Shown piece by piece: positions 1 to 8,477 of a DNA stretch of 33,935 nucleotides. The stretch's first letter is position 1; each line of letters begins with the position of its first letter. Both the position numbers and the translations under genes were made by a program. The notes beneath the pieces are model-generated. The model made no database searches, had not been told where the DNA came from, and worked only from the letters and a program-made list of their open reading frames with translations. The DNA is from a virus, in IMG/VR virus record IMGVR_UViG_3300042351_000503, positions 1 to 33,935 of that record. One strand, written 5' to 3'.

Positions 1-1
1 T

Positions 2-565
2 CAGTATCATCAGAGCATTGATGATCTACGAGCAAACAATGTCTACAGTTTGTCTAAAGTTTATCTAAACAAACAACTGTTTTCTCTCAAGGATACAGAA
101 CTAAGGTTTGGTTATTTATATGATGGGCACTGGAAGATATATAGACCACACGTTGAGTCTAGATACAAGTGGGTTCCAAACAATGTTCCAATCACTGCAA
201 TGGATGGTAAAGAGGATATCACAAACTGTGATAACGTTGCTTTTATTAATAAGAGCAAGAAAGACTACATGGTGATGAAAAAGCTTCTCCCTCACTGCTG
301 TGCAGTTCAGAACGAAGGCATAGCATGTTTCTCTGAAGAGAATGTAGATTTTATTAAATCTAATTCCAAGAGACAAATACTATCGTTTGATTCTGATCCT
401 ACAGGAGTGGAGAATTCTAAACAAATCACTAATCTCTTTGGTTTTGAATATGTAAATGTTCCCAGAAGTTATTTATCTGATGGAATCAAAGATTGGGCAG
501 ACCTAGCCAAGGATTATGGCATGAGTACAATAGAGAAAATATTAAAAAAGAAAAAATTATTATGA
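2..565 (+). CDS. DNA primase, C-terminal part (Toprim domain), cut by window edge
   Basis: The frame is open from base 2 with no start before the edge, so this is the last 187 residues of a longer protein. A TTG and an ATG near base 40-50 are unlikely true starts. The sequence has the Toprim core of DnaG-type phage primases: a KSKKDYMVM segment, where many phage primases have KSxKDVMVL, followed by QNEG and then the metal-binding FDSDPTG motif with the DxD aspartates encoded at about 389-397. Such enzymes make RNA primers for the phage replisome. The N-terminal zinc-binding and catalytic fold must lie upstream. The stop overlaps the next start (ATGA). The primase call is well supported; which primase subfamily it belongs to cannot be told from this fragment. 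Confidence 0.82.
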   Translation, partial: QYHQSIDDLRANNVYSLSKVYLNKQLFSLKDTELRFGYLYDGHWKIYRPHVESRYKWVPNNVPITAMDGKEDITNCDNVAFINKSKKDYMVMKKLLPHCCAVQNEGIACFSEENVDFIKSNSKRQILSFDSDPTGVENSKQITNLFGFEYVNVPRSYLSDGIKDWADLAKDYGMSTIEKILKKKKLL

Positions 566-741
566 GAGATTACGATGATTTTGAAGAAGAAGAGAAATTA
601 GACCTTCTTGAAGAGCAGATTAAAGAGAATGTAGAATGGTTATTCACTACAGACAGCGATGAAGTTGAATGTATAGGAATAGAAAACCTTGAAGGCATTC
701 TTAGTAAATTCTTTGGTAGAAAAATGGACTTAAAACAATAG
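562..741 (+). CDS. Small acidic protein of unknown function (59 aa)
   Basis: This begins with an ATG that overlaps the primase stop (ATGA), which favours 562 over an in-frame ATG at 493 lying inside the primase gene. The product is very acidic in its first third (MRDYDDFEEEEKLD) and predicted helical. It ends with a short basic tail, FGRKMDLKQ. I recognise no domain. Translational coupling to the primase suggests a replication-module accessory protein, but that is inference from position only. Confidence 0.7.
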   Translation: MRDYDDFEEEEKLDLLEEQIKENVEWLFTTDSDEVECIGIENLEGILSKFFGRKMDLKQ

Positions 742-745
742 AACA

Positions 746-1504
746 ATGGACGTAAAAACTTATGAATCAGCAAAGAGTATCCTGATTAACGCAGAGATTC
801 CTCAACAAACAAGAACTTACAAACCAGTAAGTCATGAAAGACTAATTGATCTTACTCTTGAGAGTATCCATCAATCAGGTTTTGAATTAGCTACAGAATC
901 TTATTCTTCTGCTAGAAATGGTAATGTTGCCAATGGAAAGTTTGCTATCAAGAATGTAGCAGACTCAGAGATGCAATTACAAATTGGGTGGCAAAACTCA
1001 TATGACAAATCTTTATCCTTAAAGTTTGCAATTGGAACAAAGATCTTTATTTGTTCTAATGGCTGTGTGTCAGGTGATTATGGAGCTTTCAAGAAGAAAC
1101 ACCAAGGAGAAATCCAAGAGTTTACACCACAAGCTATCACTGAATACATCCAGAGAGCAGGAGATGCATTTCAAAGAATGCAGGCAGAACGTGATACAAT
1201 GAAATCTATTGATGTAACTAGAAGAGTTCAGGCTGAATTGATTGGACGTATGATTGTAGAAGAACAATTCATTGAGAGCACACAGTTGAACATCATCAGA
1301 AAAGAGTTGGAAAGTCCTACACATGATTATGGTGCATCAGGAAGTCTTTGGGAGTTGTATCAGTTTACAACATTCTCTATGAAAGAAGTTCACCCTACAT
1401 TGTGGATGGATAATCATATTGATGCTCACAACTTCTTTACTGGTGCTGCTGGTATAGAGATTACACCATTACGTGCACCTGCACGTCAACTTGAATTGTT
1501 TTAA
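746..1504 (+). CDS. DUF932-like phage protein
   Basis: This 252-residue protein has the layout of DUF932-type phage and plasmid proteins. Around residue 85-115 it reads KFAIGTKIFICSNGCVSGDY, matching the family's 'F.CtNG...gd' core, followed by a KKKHQGE segment like the family's 'F.rkHtg'. The C-terminal half is helical, with a conserved-looking LWELYQFTT stretch. Family members are common next to phage recombination and replication genes, and their biochemical role is not established. It follows the acidic protein by 4 bases and is in turn followed by a gene 1 base away, so it sits in the same transcript as the primase. Confidence 0.72.
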   Translation: MDVKTYESAKSILINAEIPQQTRTYKPVSHERLIDLTLESIHQSGFELATESYSSARNGNVANGKFAIKNVADSEMQLQIGWQNSYDKSLSLKFAIGTKIFICSNGCVSGDYGAFKKKHQGEIQEFTPQAITEYIQRAGDAFQRMQAERDTMKSIDVTRRVQAELIGRMIVEEQFIESTQLNIIRKELESPTHDYGASGSLWELYQFTTFSMKEVHPTLWMDNHIDAHNFFTGAAGIEITPLRAPARQLELF

Positions 1505-1505
1505 T

Positions 1506-1748
1506 ATGATACTAAGAGAATATTTAAACAGCATCATACTCATGATTAAGAATAATCCTGAGATTGAGAACTATGAAGTGGTATATGCAAGAGATGATGA
1601 AGGTAATCAATACGACAAAGTGGTATTCACACCATCGTTAATGCAAATGTCAAACATCAATGATTCAAGAGATTTAGAACAAGTGTACATAGCAGATGAT
1701 TCTGTTATGTTACCTGGAGAAGATTATAACGCAATATGTATTAACTAA
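1506..1748 (+). CDS. Hypothetical protein (80 aa)
   Basis: The start at 1506 lies one base after the DUF932-like stop; an in-frame ATG at 1473 would lie inside that gene and is less likely. The product is acidic, with a hydrophobic helix at residues 2-14 (ILREYLNSIILMI) and a β-rich middle (YEVVYARDDEGNQYDKVVF). I see no known motif. Its TAA shares a base with the ATG of the next gene (TAATG), so the two are probably translated together. Confidence 0.68.
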   Translation: MILREYLNSIILMIKNNPEIENYEVVYARDDEGNQYDKVVFTPSLMQMSNINDSRDLEQVYIADDSVMLPGEDYNAICIN

Positions 1749-2467
1749 TGGATTTTAACAAATTTAAAGACAAGATTCACAAGAGTTGGCATGCTAAAAT
1801 GAGGCCATTCATTGAAAGTGAAGACTGTGATAAGATTTATGCATATCTAAAATCTGAGAGTAAGAGGGGCAAAAGTATTGCTCCTCTGTCTCAGAATGTT
1901 TGGAGATGCTTTCAAGAAACACCTTTGGATGATCTGAAGGTGGTTCTAATGGGCTTGTGCCCTTATCACTCACTTTACAATGGAAGTCCTGTAGCTGATG
2001 GACTTCTTATGGGTTGTACTGTAACAGGAAAACTACAACCAACATTGGACCAATTCTATACAGGTATTGAGAAAGAGATCTATGATGGTCTTTGTCTTGA
2101 AGCTGAAAGAGGTCCAGATGTAGACTATCTCTCCAGACAAGGAGTACTTATGCTCAATGCAGCACTAACCACAGAAATCAATAAGGCAGGAAGTCATCTT
2201 GACATTTGGGAACCATTCATTAAATTCCTATATGAAGAGATTATTAATCCTACAGGAGTTCCTACAGTATTTCTTGGTAAAGAAGCATCTAAGTATAAGA
2301 AGTATTGTGCACCTTTTACGTGGCAGTTTGTCACATCTCATCCAGCTTCTGCTAGTTACAGAAACACACAATGGGATACAGAAGGTGTATTCACTAAAGT
2401 AAACAAAATCGTTTGGGAAAACAATGCAGACACAATTATGTGGTTGAACATTGATCCTCCATTTTAA
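1748..2467 (+). CDS. Uracil-DNA glycosylase family 1-like protein with altered catalytic motif
   Basis: This 239-residue protein follows the order of family 1 uracil-DNA glycosylases: KVVLMGLCPYH at 64-74 (canonical GQDPYH), ADGLLM at 83-88, SRQGVLMLNAALTT at 129-142 (E. coli ARQGVLLLNTVLTV), PTVFLGKEA at 172-180, and SHPASAS from 197 in place of HPSPLS. UDG removes uracil from DNA by base excision. Here the catalytic Asp of motif 1 is Cys71 (codon TGC at 1958-1960) and the preceding Gln is Leu, while the motif 2 His198 is kept. The scaffold is intact but the general-base residue is missing, so activity may be lost, reduced or changed. The gene is coupled to its neighbours in the replication module. 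Confidence 0.82.
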   Translation: MDFNKFKDKIHKSWHAKMRPFIESEDCDKIYAYLKSESKRGKSIAPLSQNVWRCFQETPLDDLKVVLMGLCPYHSLYNGSPVADGLLMGCTVTGKLQPTLDQFYTGIEKEIYDGLCLEAERGPDVDYLSRQGVLMLNAALTTEINKAGSHLDIWEPFIKFLYEEIINPTGVPTVFLGKEASKYKKYCAPFTWQFVTSHPASASYRNTQWDTEGVFTKVNKIVWENNADTIMWLNIDPPF

Positions 2468-2478
2468 AAATTAAAAAC

Positions 2479-2805
2479 ATGGAAAACAGAGTTATTGAAA
2501 TCGAAGATTTACAAATGGGTGACGAGATAATGATATCTTGTCAGTCACACTTCAAGTATTTAAAAGTGTTAAGAGCACCAAGACTAAGTAAAACCAGAGT
2601 GCATTGGAGTACAAAACAACCAATGTATGAAAATCTTAGATGTACCACTAGACAAGAGATAGTAACAACTAATCATGTATGGAATGGGAAAGCTTTTACA
2701 AGAACAAATAAGGAATGGAAAGTTACACCTGAAGATCACAACTTGACAACATCAATAGATCTTGCTGGAAAACAAATTTGGTTAGTAAAAAGAGAAACAA
2801 TTTAA
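2479..2805 (+). CDS. Hypothetical protein (108 aa)
   Basis: The ATG at 2479 follows an A-rich leader (TTAAAAAC), the usual type of start region in this window. The protein opens with RVIEIEDLQMGDEIMISCQ, a β-barrel-like pattern of the kind seen in small SH3-like or Hint-like folds, then has a basic middle and ends with QIWLVKRE. I do not recognise a family. It lies between the UDG-like gene and rIIA, 11 bases from each. Confidence 0.68.
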   Translation: MENRVIEIEDLQMGDEIMISCQSHFKYLKVLRAPRLSKTRVHWSTKQPMYENLRCTTRQEIVTTNHVWNGKAFTRTNKEWKVTPEDHNLTTSIDLAGKQIWLVKRETI

Positions 2806-2816
2806 AAACTAGAAAA

Positions 2817-5129
2817 ATGATTTTAGAAAAACAAACAGAAGCAAACATTTTACAAGAAGGACAATCACAAGATTCCATTGGAATGTCACTAGACTTAGAT
2901 TCTGCACAAATCTTGATGCAGATGTTAAGTAAGAATCTCTATTCAGATTCTATTGGCTCAACTATTAGAGAATGCGCAAGTAATGCTCTAGATAGTCACA
3001 GAAGAGCAGGAGTGGATAAACCTATTATCGTTTCATTTGGAAGAAACTCACAGGACAATTATGAATTCTGTGTAGAAGATTTTGGTATTGGTTTAGATGC
3101 TGATGATGTGAAGAACATTATTAGTAAGTATGGTAAATCTACTAAGCGAGATAGTAATACAGAATTAGGTATGATGGGATTGGGTTTCAAAGCTCCTCTT
3201 GCTTATTCTAGTAGTTTCTATTTTATATGTAGAAAAGATGGTGTAGAGCGTAAGTATATGATGTATGAAGGAGAAGACGTGAACACTATCGATCTATTGA
3301 GTGAACAACCAACATCTGAAGGTAATGGTGTGAAGATTATTGTTCCAGTTAAATGGAGTGATAGATATGATTTTGAAGAGAAAATCAAAGAACAACTTGC
3401 CTATTTCGAGAGTGTATGGTTCAACGTAGATGGTATAGACAACAACTTCATCATTCACAGAAATGACATCTTTCAATTCTCTGAGTTAGCTCAAGATGAT
3501 AAATTACACATCTGTCTAGACAACGTGTACTATCCATTGGATTTTAGCAAGCTTAATATTGATGCTATAAGAATTCCTGTGGCATTGAGATTTAGTTTGA
3601 GTGATGGGTTGTTTCCTACACCAAACAGAGAATCTCTTAGATATACACAAGAGTCCAGAGCAGTCATTCTTGCTAAACTTGAAGAGTTTGCAGAATATGC
3701 TATCACTAAGTATAACGAGAGTGTTACTATTGGAAGTGACATCATCTCTATATTCGACTATTATGGAAGTGGTGATCGTTATTTGAAGATGGTTAATAAG
3801 AACTTCAACATTAGTAACTTGTTACAATACAGCACTGTTGCTATTTCAGAGCCACAACTAGAAGGTGTTAATCTTCTAAGCCTGAAAACTCTTCACAAAC
3901 ATAGAGATTATCTCTTGTCAGAATACGAAGTGGGCTTCATTATTCAGAACAGTAAAATGAGAGATGTTAAGAATAATTACTGGAGATCTAATTTACATGT
4001 TACACACGTAGATGATACTCATTATTATGTGTATGAAGATAGAATCAAGGGTAATGTAAAACTTTACATGAAAGATATCTTTGATAAACGATCTGAATAC
4101 AAGATTGTTAAAAAGAAGAAATCTCACAAACTTGGTAACTGTCATTCTAGTGGATACAATACGTATTACGAGATATTAGAATTAGGAAGACATCCAAAGT
4201 CTGAGTGGAGAGCACGTATCAAAGAGTTCCAGTATGTACAATCTTTATTCACCAGTAAGTTCATCAACGTTGACACTATTGTAGTTCCACAGGCTTGGTT
4301 AGATGCTAAAAAGAAACAGAAAGTTTCTGTTAATGGTGGAGGTTCTTTAGGTAGAACAGATGCTAATGGTAAAAGAATCATTAAACTTCAGGGTGAAGTG
4401 GTTAGTAAGATTGCTGAACCATTACAGAAATGGGTAGATGGTAAGAATTGTAAATGGGTTTCAAAGACATTTAAGCTTGAAGAGATCAGTAAACAAAAAT
4501 GTTTATATGTTTATGCATCTCATGATGAAGCAGCTAAGTTAGATCCTTTGTACAAAGTGTTTGAAAAACAACGTGTACAGTTCCTAACATTCTCACCAAG
4601 AGAATTAAATGTATTGGACAAAGTAGAAATTCACAATTTAATCCCTTATTCTAAATTTATGGAAGGTAATACAAAACCATTTAAAAGATTGATCACTGCA
4701 TATCTAATTAAACAATTGATGTTTAGTTCTAGAGATTTGTTCTCAAACAAAAGACATTTAGCAACTGTATCTACAGAACTACATGATAAGTTGGTGTTAT
4801 TGAGCGATTATGTTCAACAACACTATTATGATTCTCATGAAAGTATTTACACTGCAATGTTAGATATTGCCCAGCCAAATGATTTGTTTGACCATGAAAT
4901 CTATTACATATATCAAGATGTTCTTTCTATAGTAGATAAACTACCATTCTTAGAGCCTATGATGGGAACTCTTCGTACGTATGGACAGAATGATGATTTG
5001 CTTAATGCAATCACTGATTTGTTTAAATACTACAAACACAGAGTGAATTACAGTAGATACAACATCAAACTTAATGAAGAAGTGTCTGAAGCATTGACAG
5101 AAGAAACTGTAGAACAATTAATAGACTAA
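2817..5129 (+). CDS. rIIA: rIIA-like GHKL ATPase
   Basis: This protein has about 770 residues with an N-terminal GHKL (gyrase/Hsp90/histidine kinase) ATP-binding fold: N-box RECASNALDS at 51-60 with Glu52 and Asn56, G1 box VEDFGIGLD at 86-94, and G2 box LGMMGLGFKAPLAYS from 117. This layout and length match T4 rIIA and its relatives. T4 rIIA/rIIB act at the membrane and in protection against superinfection or exclusion systems; the molecular role is not fully known. The start at 2817 is preferred over one at 2778 because the latter lies inside the previous gene, while 2817 follows an A-rich leader (AGAAAA). The rIIB-like gene is two genes downstream, which supports the call. Confidence 0.85.
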   Translation: MILEKQTEANILQEGQSQDSIGMSLDLDSAQILMQMLSKNLYSDSIGSTIRECASNALDSHRRAGVDKPIIVSFGRNSQDNYEFCVEDFGIGLDADDVKNIISKYGKSTKRDSNTELGMMGLGFKAPLAYSSSFYFICRKDGVERKYMMYEGEDVNTIDLLSEQPTSEGNGVKIIVPVKWSDRYDFEEKIKEQLAYFESVWFNVDGIDNNFIIHRNDIFQFSELAQDDKLHICLDNVYYPLDFSKLNIDAIRIPVALRFSLSDGLFPTPNRESLRYTQESRAVILAKLEEFAEYAITKYNESVTIGSDIISIFDYYGSGDRYLKMVNKNFNISNLLQYSTVAISEPQLEGVNLLSLKTLHKHRDYLLSEYEVGFIIQNSKMRDVKNNYWRSNLHVTHVDDTHYYVYEDRIKGNVKLYMKDIFDKRSEYKIVKKKKSHKLGNCHSSGYNTYYEILELGRHPKSEWRARIKEFQYVQSLFTSKFINVDTIVVPQAWLDAKKKQKVSVNGGGSLGRTDANGKRIIKLQGEVVSKIAEPLQKWVDGKNCKWVSKTFKLEEISKQKCLYVYASHDEAAKLDPLYKVFEKQRVQFLTFSPRELNVLDKVEIHNLIPYSKFMEGNTKPFKRLITAYLIKQLMFSSRDLFSNKRHLATVSTELHDKLVLLSDYVQQHYYDSHESIYTAMLDIAQPNDLFDHEIYYIYQDVLSIVDKLPFLEPMMGTLRTYGQNDDLLNAITDLFKYYKHRVNYSRYNIKLNEEVSEALTEETVEQLID

Positions 5130-5132
5130 ATT

Positions 5133-5237
5133 ATGAGTGGACTAAGTGATTGCTGTGGTGCTCCAGAATGGCTGGATGACACAGGTATTTGTAATGAGTG
5201 TAGAGAACACGCTGATTTCAATGAAGAAGAAGATTAA
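5133..5237 (+). CDS. Tiny zinc-ribbon protein (34 aa)
   Basis: The ATG lies 3 bases after the rIIA stop. The 34-residue product has CCGAP near its start and CNEC at residues 21-24, i.e. the two Cys knuckles of a minimal zinc ribbon, followed by an acidic tail (NEEED). Short 'CCGAP...CxxC' proteins are common in phages. A strong hairpin directly after the stop supports a real gene ending there. The function is unknown; a protein- or nucleic-acid-binding adaptor is a guess. Confidence 0.65.
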   Translation: MSGLSDCCGAPEWLDDTGICNECREHADFNEEED

Positions 5238-5240
5238 ACA

Positions 5241-5260
5241 GAGGGACATTCGTGTCCCTC
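5241..5260 (+). terminator. UUCG-tetraloop hairpin terminator after rIIA unit
   Basis: GAGGGACA pairs perfectly with TGTCCCTC across a TTCG loop (8 bp) three bases after the zinc-ribbon stop, followed by TCTTATC. A stable UUCG stem placed between two genes fits an intrinsic terminator or an mRNA 3'-end stabiliser, separating rIIA from rIIB. Confidence 0.75.
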
Positions 5261-5299
5261 TCTTATCAAGTAACAATTAATAATTAAATATTTAAAACA

Positions 5300-6820
5300 A
5301 TGAGCAAATTTTTAAGTTTAGAGTGGTTCAAAGGAACTGCAGAGAGAGCAATTGAGAAAGTGGTAGCTAGCAAGCTAGAGAGTCTAATGGAGGAAGAAGA
5401 AGTTCCTACATCAGAACAACCCCTTTACAAGAATCTTAAGTTAGTTAATGATACACTAACTGTGGTGATGGCAAATGGTGACATATTCAGTAAACCAGGA
5501 GCTACAGAGCAAGATTATTTCACTGTATCATTAGCACAAACTGAGTCTGATATTCTTAAGGTAGTTATGACACCTGAAGTTGCTGACCAACGTGTTGCAG
5601 CTGATGCAGAATTCAAACGTAAACAAGTCCTATTGAAAGGGATTAAACTATTAGAAGACCTTGAGGATTTTATTGTAGAAGATAATGTTGTCTATCTAAC
5701 AGGTACATCTAGAAGTCTTCCTCAATTACTTGTGGAGAAATTCATTGAGATTGTAGACAGAGTTGGACAACAAATGGCTGATGACAGAACCTTTGATGGA
5801 GCTCTTAATCAAGATGATGAATACTTGGCTCACAAGAGATTCTTTATGTGGTGTTGCTTAAACCCAAGAGCTGAGGTTGCTAATGAATTGTACAGATTCT
5901 TAACAGACAACAGTTTCAAAATCACTAAACAAGGTTTCTTCGTAGCCCTTAGAAATGTTGTAACACTTCATGGTTCTCCTGAGTTAGTTCACTTCATAAG
6001 TAATTCTTACAACAAGGTGAAAGCTGTATGGAAGAAATCTCCTGATAAGTATACAGTGTTCTTGAAAGATGGTGAATACGTTCTTGTTCACGAAGATGAT
6101 TTGACCAAAACAGAAACTCATACATCTACAACATGTTCTGAATGTTTAGGTGAAGGTGGATGGGATGATGTAGATGAGGATGGAAATGAGGATTGGTTTG
6201 ATTGTCCTGAATGTGATGGTACAGGTGATGTAGAAGAATACACTTATGATGAAGTGTGGAATGTAAACCATGGAGAAAAAATTGGTGGATTGACAGAACT
6301 ATATCTAGATCTTCCCAATAGAGCAGAGAATAGATTTACAGACGATTGGACCAAAACATTTGACATTCGTATTGGTAGAACTGTTAGCATGCCTATGAGT
6401 GATTGTAACTGGAGTACACAAGATTGTGCTGCTGCAGGTTTACACTTTACAGCTGATCAGATTCACTATGTAGGATGTGGTGATCAATCTGTTCTTGTTC
6501 TTATTAATCCTATGAAAGTTGTAGGTATTGGTGCACACAAAGGTAGATGTTATGAGTATCTTCCTATTATGACTGTGCCAAGAGAAGAAGCTACAAGCAT
6601 TCTTCACGATCTTTCATTTGATACACTTGAGCTTGACGAGAGTTATGCTGTTCGTGAATTAGAAGGATTAGAAGATAAAGTGCAGGAAGGATTCATTTAC
6701 GAAGCAGCTAAACATGAGTTTAATCTACCAGAAATATCATCTTGGTCAATTAAATGTATCGTAAGTTCGTTAGAATCAATGAAGTTTGAAATTAGCAAGC
6801 GTATCGTTACGATTGACTAA
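5300..6820 (+). CDS. rIIB: rIIB-like protein with DnaJ-type zinc insertion
   Basis: This 506-residue protein has the rIIB-type C-terminal half: CAAAGLHFTA at about 376-385, then SVLVLINPMKVVGIGAH, the conserved stretch of phage rIIB-like proteins. The N-terminal part is helical (AERAIEKVVASKLESL). Between them, residues 279-310 form a four-Cys module, CSECLGEGG then CPECDGTGD, like half of a DnaJ central zinc domain (CxxCxGxG). T4 rIIB has no such module that I know of. The gene is separated from the rIIA unit by a terminator and has its own A-rich leader. rIIA and rIIB work together in T4, so pairing with the upstream gene is likely. Confidence 0.8.
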   Translation: MSKFLSLEWFKGTAERAIEKVVASKLESLMEEEEVPTSEQPLYKNLKLVNDTLTVVMANGDIFSKPGATEQDYFTVSLAQTESDILKVVMTPEVADQRVAADAEFKRKQVLLKGIKLLEDLEDFIVEDNVVYLTGTSRSLPQLLVEKFIEIVDRVGQQMADDRTFDGALNQDDEYLAHKRFFMWCCLNPRAEVANELYRFLTDNSFKITKQGFFVALRNVVTLHGSPELVHFISNSYNKVKAVWKKSPDKYTVFLKDGEYVLVHEDDLTKTETHTSTTCSECLGEGGWDDVDEDGNEDWFDCPECDGTGDVEEYTYDEVWNVNHGEKIGGLTELYLDLPNRAENRFTDDWTKTFDIRIGRTVSMPMSDCNWSTQDCAAAGLHFTADQIHYVGCGDQSVLVLINPMKVVGIGAHKGRCYEYLPIMTVPREEATSILHDLSFDTLELDESYAVRELEGLEDKVQEGFIYEAAKHEFNLPEISSWSIKCIVSSLESMKFEISKRIVTID

Positions 6821-6827
6821 TTAAATT

Positions 6828-6868
6828 AATTATTAGCCCTGAATTCTTTATATTTGGGGCTAATAATT
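6828..6868 (+). terminator. Hairpin after rIIB
   Basis: AATTATTAGCCC (6828-6839) pairs with GGGCTAATAATT (6857-6868) over a 17-base AT-rich loop, between the rIIB stop and the next start at 6883. The stem extends in AT pairs with one bulge. There is no U-run after it, so it could be a weak terminator or an RNA-processing or stability element. Confidence 0.5.
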
Positions 6869-6882
6869 TAATTAAGGTAATT

Positions 6883-7299
6883 ATGGCAAAGAAAGTAGTA
6901 AGAGTGTCAAGAGTTGTAAAAAATAGAAATGCTGGAACAATGAGTGAATCTATGTTTTGGAGTTTTATTAGAAGTGGCTTGAGACAAAAGAGCAGATGGT
7001 GGAAGCCTATAACAGAATGCAAATTAAGAGCACGTAGACCTTACACAGGTCCACTTAAAAGACAAAAGTTTGAATATCAGTGTAACAGCTGTAAGAATTG
7101 GTATCCTGAGAAGAAGATTAACGTGGATCATATCCATCCTGCAGGAACACTTACATGTGCAAATGATCTTCCAGGTTTTGTTGAAAGATTATTTTGTGAA
7201 CAAGAGAATCTTCAGGTACTCTGTCAAGATTGCCACAATGAGAAGACACAAAAAGAAAAAAGTTTAACTAAAAAAATTAAAACAAATGGGAGCAAGTAG
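6883..7299 (+). CDS. HNH endonuclease
   Basis: This 138-residue protein has a basic N-terminus (KKVVRVSRVVKNRN) and a zinc-type HNH nuclease domain at about 65-125. The signature is CNSC, then INVDHIHPAG carrying the HNH catalytic histidine, then NLQVLCQDCHNEKTQKEK with the second Cys pair and final His. HNH enzymes of this size cut DNA; in phages they act in packaging, in homing or in host DNA cleavage. It stands at the head of a new unit after the post-rIIB hairpin. Nothing interrupts a neighbouring gene, so I cannot tell a homing enzyme from a resident nuclease. Its last 14 bases overlap the next gene. Confidence 0.8.
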   Translation: MAKKVVRVSRVVKNRNAGTMSESMFWSFIRSGLRQKSRWWKPITECKLRARRPYTGPLKRQKFEYQCNSCKNWYPEKKINVDHIHPAGTLTCANDLPGFVERLFCEQENLQVLCQDCHNEKTQKEKSLTKKIKTNGSK

Positions 7300-7834
7300 T
7301 TTCACAATGTATGGCAGAGGTAAAAATTTATCAGATGCTTACGAGAGAGCAGTAGAAAATGCAACAAGAGAATATGGAGATGATCCATATAATGGTACTA
7401 TTAGTACTACAAGTGGTTTTATAGATGTTACACAATCTTTTAAAAGAAGTAAGAAAGAATTGAATGCATTCATTGAAGCTGAATGGGACAGATTAAGTAA
7501 ACGTGATTGCGCTGCTATATGTTTAGAAGAACCAAAGACTAATTCAAACAAGGTTAAATCTCAAGTGGATCATATTGTAACACCAGGAACAAAGAAATGG
7601 GTGTTGAGATACGTTGTAAGAAAATACAACTATAATGATCTTAGCTCACATGCTACAAAAGGAGATGCTGTAAAGGCTGCTAGAACCTACACTGAGAAAA
7701 CTCAGGAACAAACAACTATTCACATGGAGAAACATTTGGAGAAAGGTAGTGACCAAGTTGCTAAGATTAGTTACAAGAAGTCTACATCAGAGAAAGAAGG
7801 TAGATGGATTTTATTTGGATGGGCTGCTGAGTAA
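7286..7834 (+). CDS. Conserved phage protein of unknown function (182 aa)
   Basis: The protein starts MGASSFTMYGRGKNLSDAY and continues with AxxNATREYGDDPYNGTIST. I recall this 'MGA.SF...GK...EAY..A' and 'EYG.d.YnGTI' pattern from other phage genomes, without an assigned role. The C-terminal half is basic and ends with GRWILFGWAAE. The start overlaps the HNH gene by 14 bases and the stop overlaps the next start as TAATG. Confidence 0.72.
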   Translation: MGASSFTMYGRGKNLSDAYERAVENATREYGDDPYNGTISTTSGFIDVTQSFKRSKKELNAFIEAEWDRLSKRDCAAICLEEPKTNSNKVKSQVDHIVTPGTKKWVLRYVVRKYNYNDLSSHATKGDAVKAARTYTEKTQEQTTIHMEKHLEKGSDQVAKISYKKSTSEKEGRWILFGWAAE

Positions 7835-8274
7835 TGGAAAGTGCATATTTTACTCCAGAGATAGAAGATTTTTACGTTGGATACGAATTTCAATGTAAAG
7901 TGTATGGGGAAGAAGATGAATGGGTTAATTGTATTTATTCAAGACCAACAGATGAAGTATTTTGTAAAGATAGTGATGATAATATTTGGACAAATGATTC
8001 TCTTAGAGTTCCCTATCTCACTAAAGAACAAATAGAAGCTGAAGGATGGGAATTAATTCAAATCTATCCTAAAGGAGCTTGTATATTTCAAAAAGGAACC
8101 AAAGAAGAAGGATGTGAATTAACATGTGATTTTACAGAACACAGAGTTCACTTTACTAAATTATATTTCTATGGTTTAGATGATGAGTATACAAGAACTA
8201 AACTTACTTGGAGTTCTTTAGAATGTAAAGACATTAACACATTTAGAAAAATCTGTAAACTATTAAGAATATGA
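7834..8274 (+). CDS. Hypothetical acidic protein (146 aa)
   Basis: This is translationally coupled on both sides (TAATG before, ATGA after). The product is acidic and aromatic-rich, with IEDFYVGYEFQCKVYGEEDE near the start and Tyr/Phe-rich β-like segments throughout. It holds six Cys scattered without a CxxC pattern. No family is recognised. Confidence 0.68.
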   Translation: MESAYFTPEIEDFYVGYEFQCKVYGEEDEWVNCIYSRPTDEVFCKDSDDNIWTNDSLRVPYLTKEQIEAEGWELIQIYPKGACIFQKGTKEEGCELTCDFTEHRVHFTKLYFYGLDDEYTRTKLTWSSLECKDINTFRKICKLLRI

Positions 8275-8477
8275 CAGACAAAGTTGTAGAAGCTGTAAGA
8301 GCTGATCTGTTGAAACGTTCTCAAGTGGGTATTGACAAGTACAATACCACGCTTGAGCGTACAGATATTGACCTGAAGGGATGGTTACAACATTCCTATG
8401 AAGAATGCCTAGACATGGCTAATTATTTAAAACGATGTATAATTGAATTAGAACAAAATCATGAGAAGAGAGTGTAA
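8271..8477 (+). CDS. Small helical protein, MazG-like helix pattern (68 aa)
   Basis: The sequence reads LLKRSQVGIDKYNTTLER, then GWLQHSYEECLDMANYLKR. Phage proteins with this 'R...G..KYgttL.R...gWLqHayEE.lDaanYLkr' pattern are often listed near MazG-like or all-α nucleotide hydrolases. The EExxDxxxYL helix resembles their metal-binding helix, but the protein is too short to carry a full active site on its own unless it works as an oligomer. The start overlaps the previous stop (ATGA). Confidence 0.7.
   Translation: MTDKVVEAVRADLLKRSQVGIDKYNTTLERTDIDLKGWLQHSYEECLDMANYLKRCIIELEQNHEKRV

Noticed and set aside
493-561. Longer start for the small acidic protein
   Set aside because: It would lie within the primase Toprim-end coding sequence; the ATGA overlap at 562 is the standard junction in this window.
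2778-2816. Longer rIIA start at 2778
   Set aside because: It lies inside the previous gene and the added residues are Lys/Arg-rich without family resemblance; the ATG at 2817 has an A-rich leader and precedes the conserved part.
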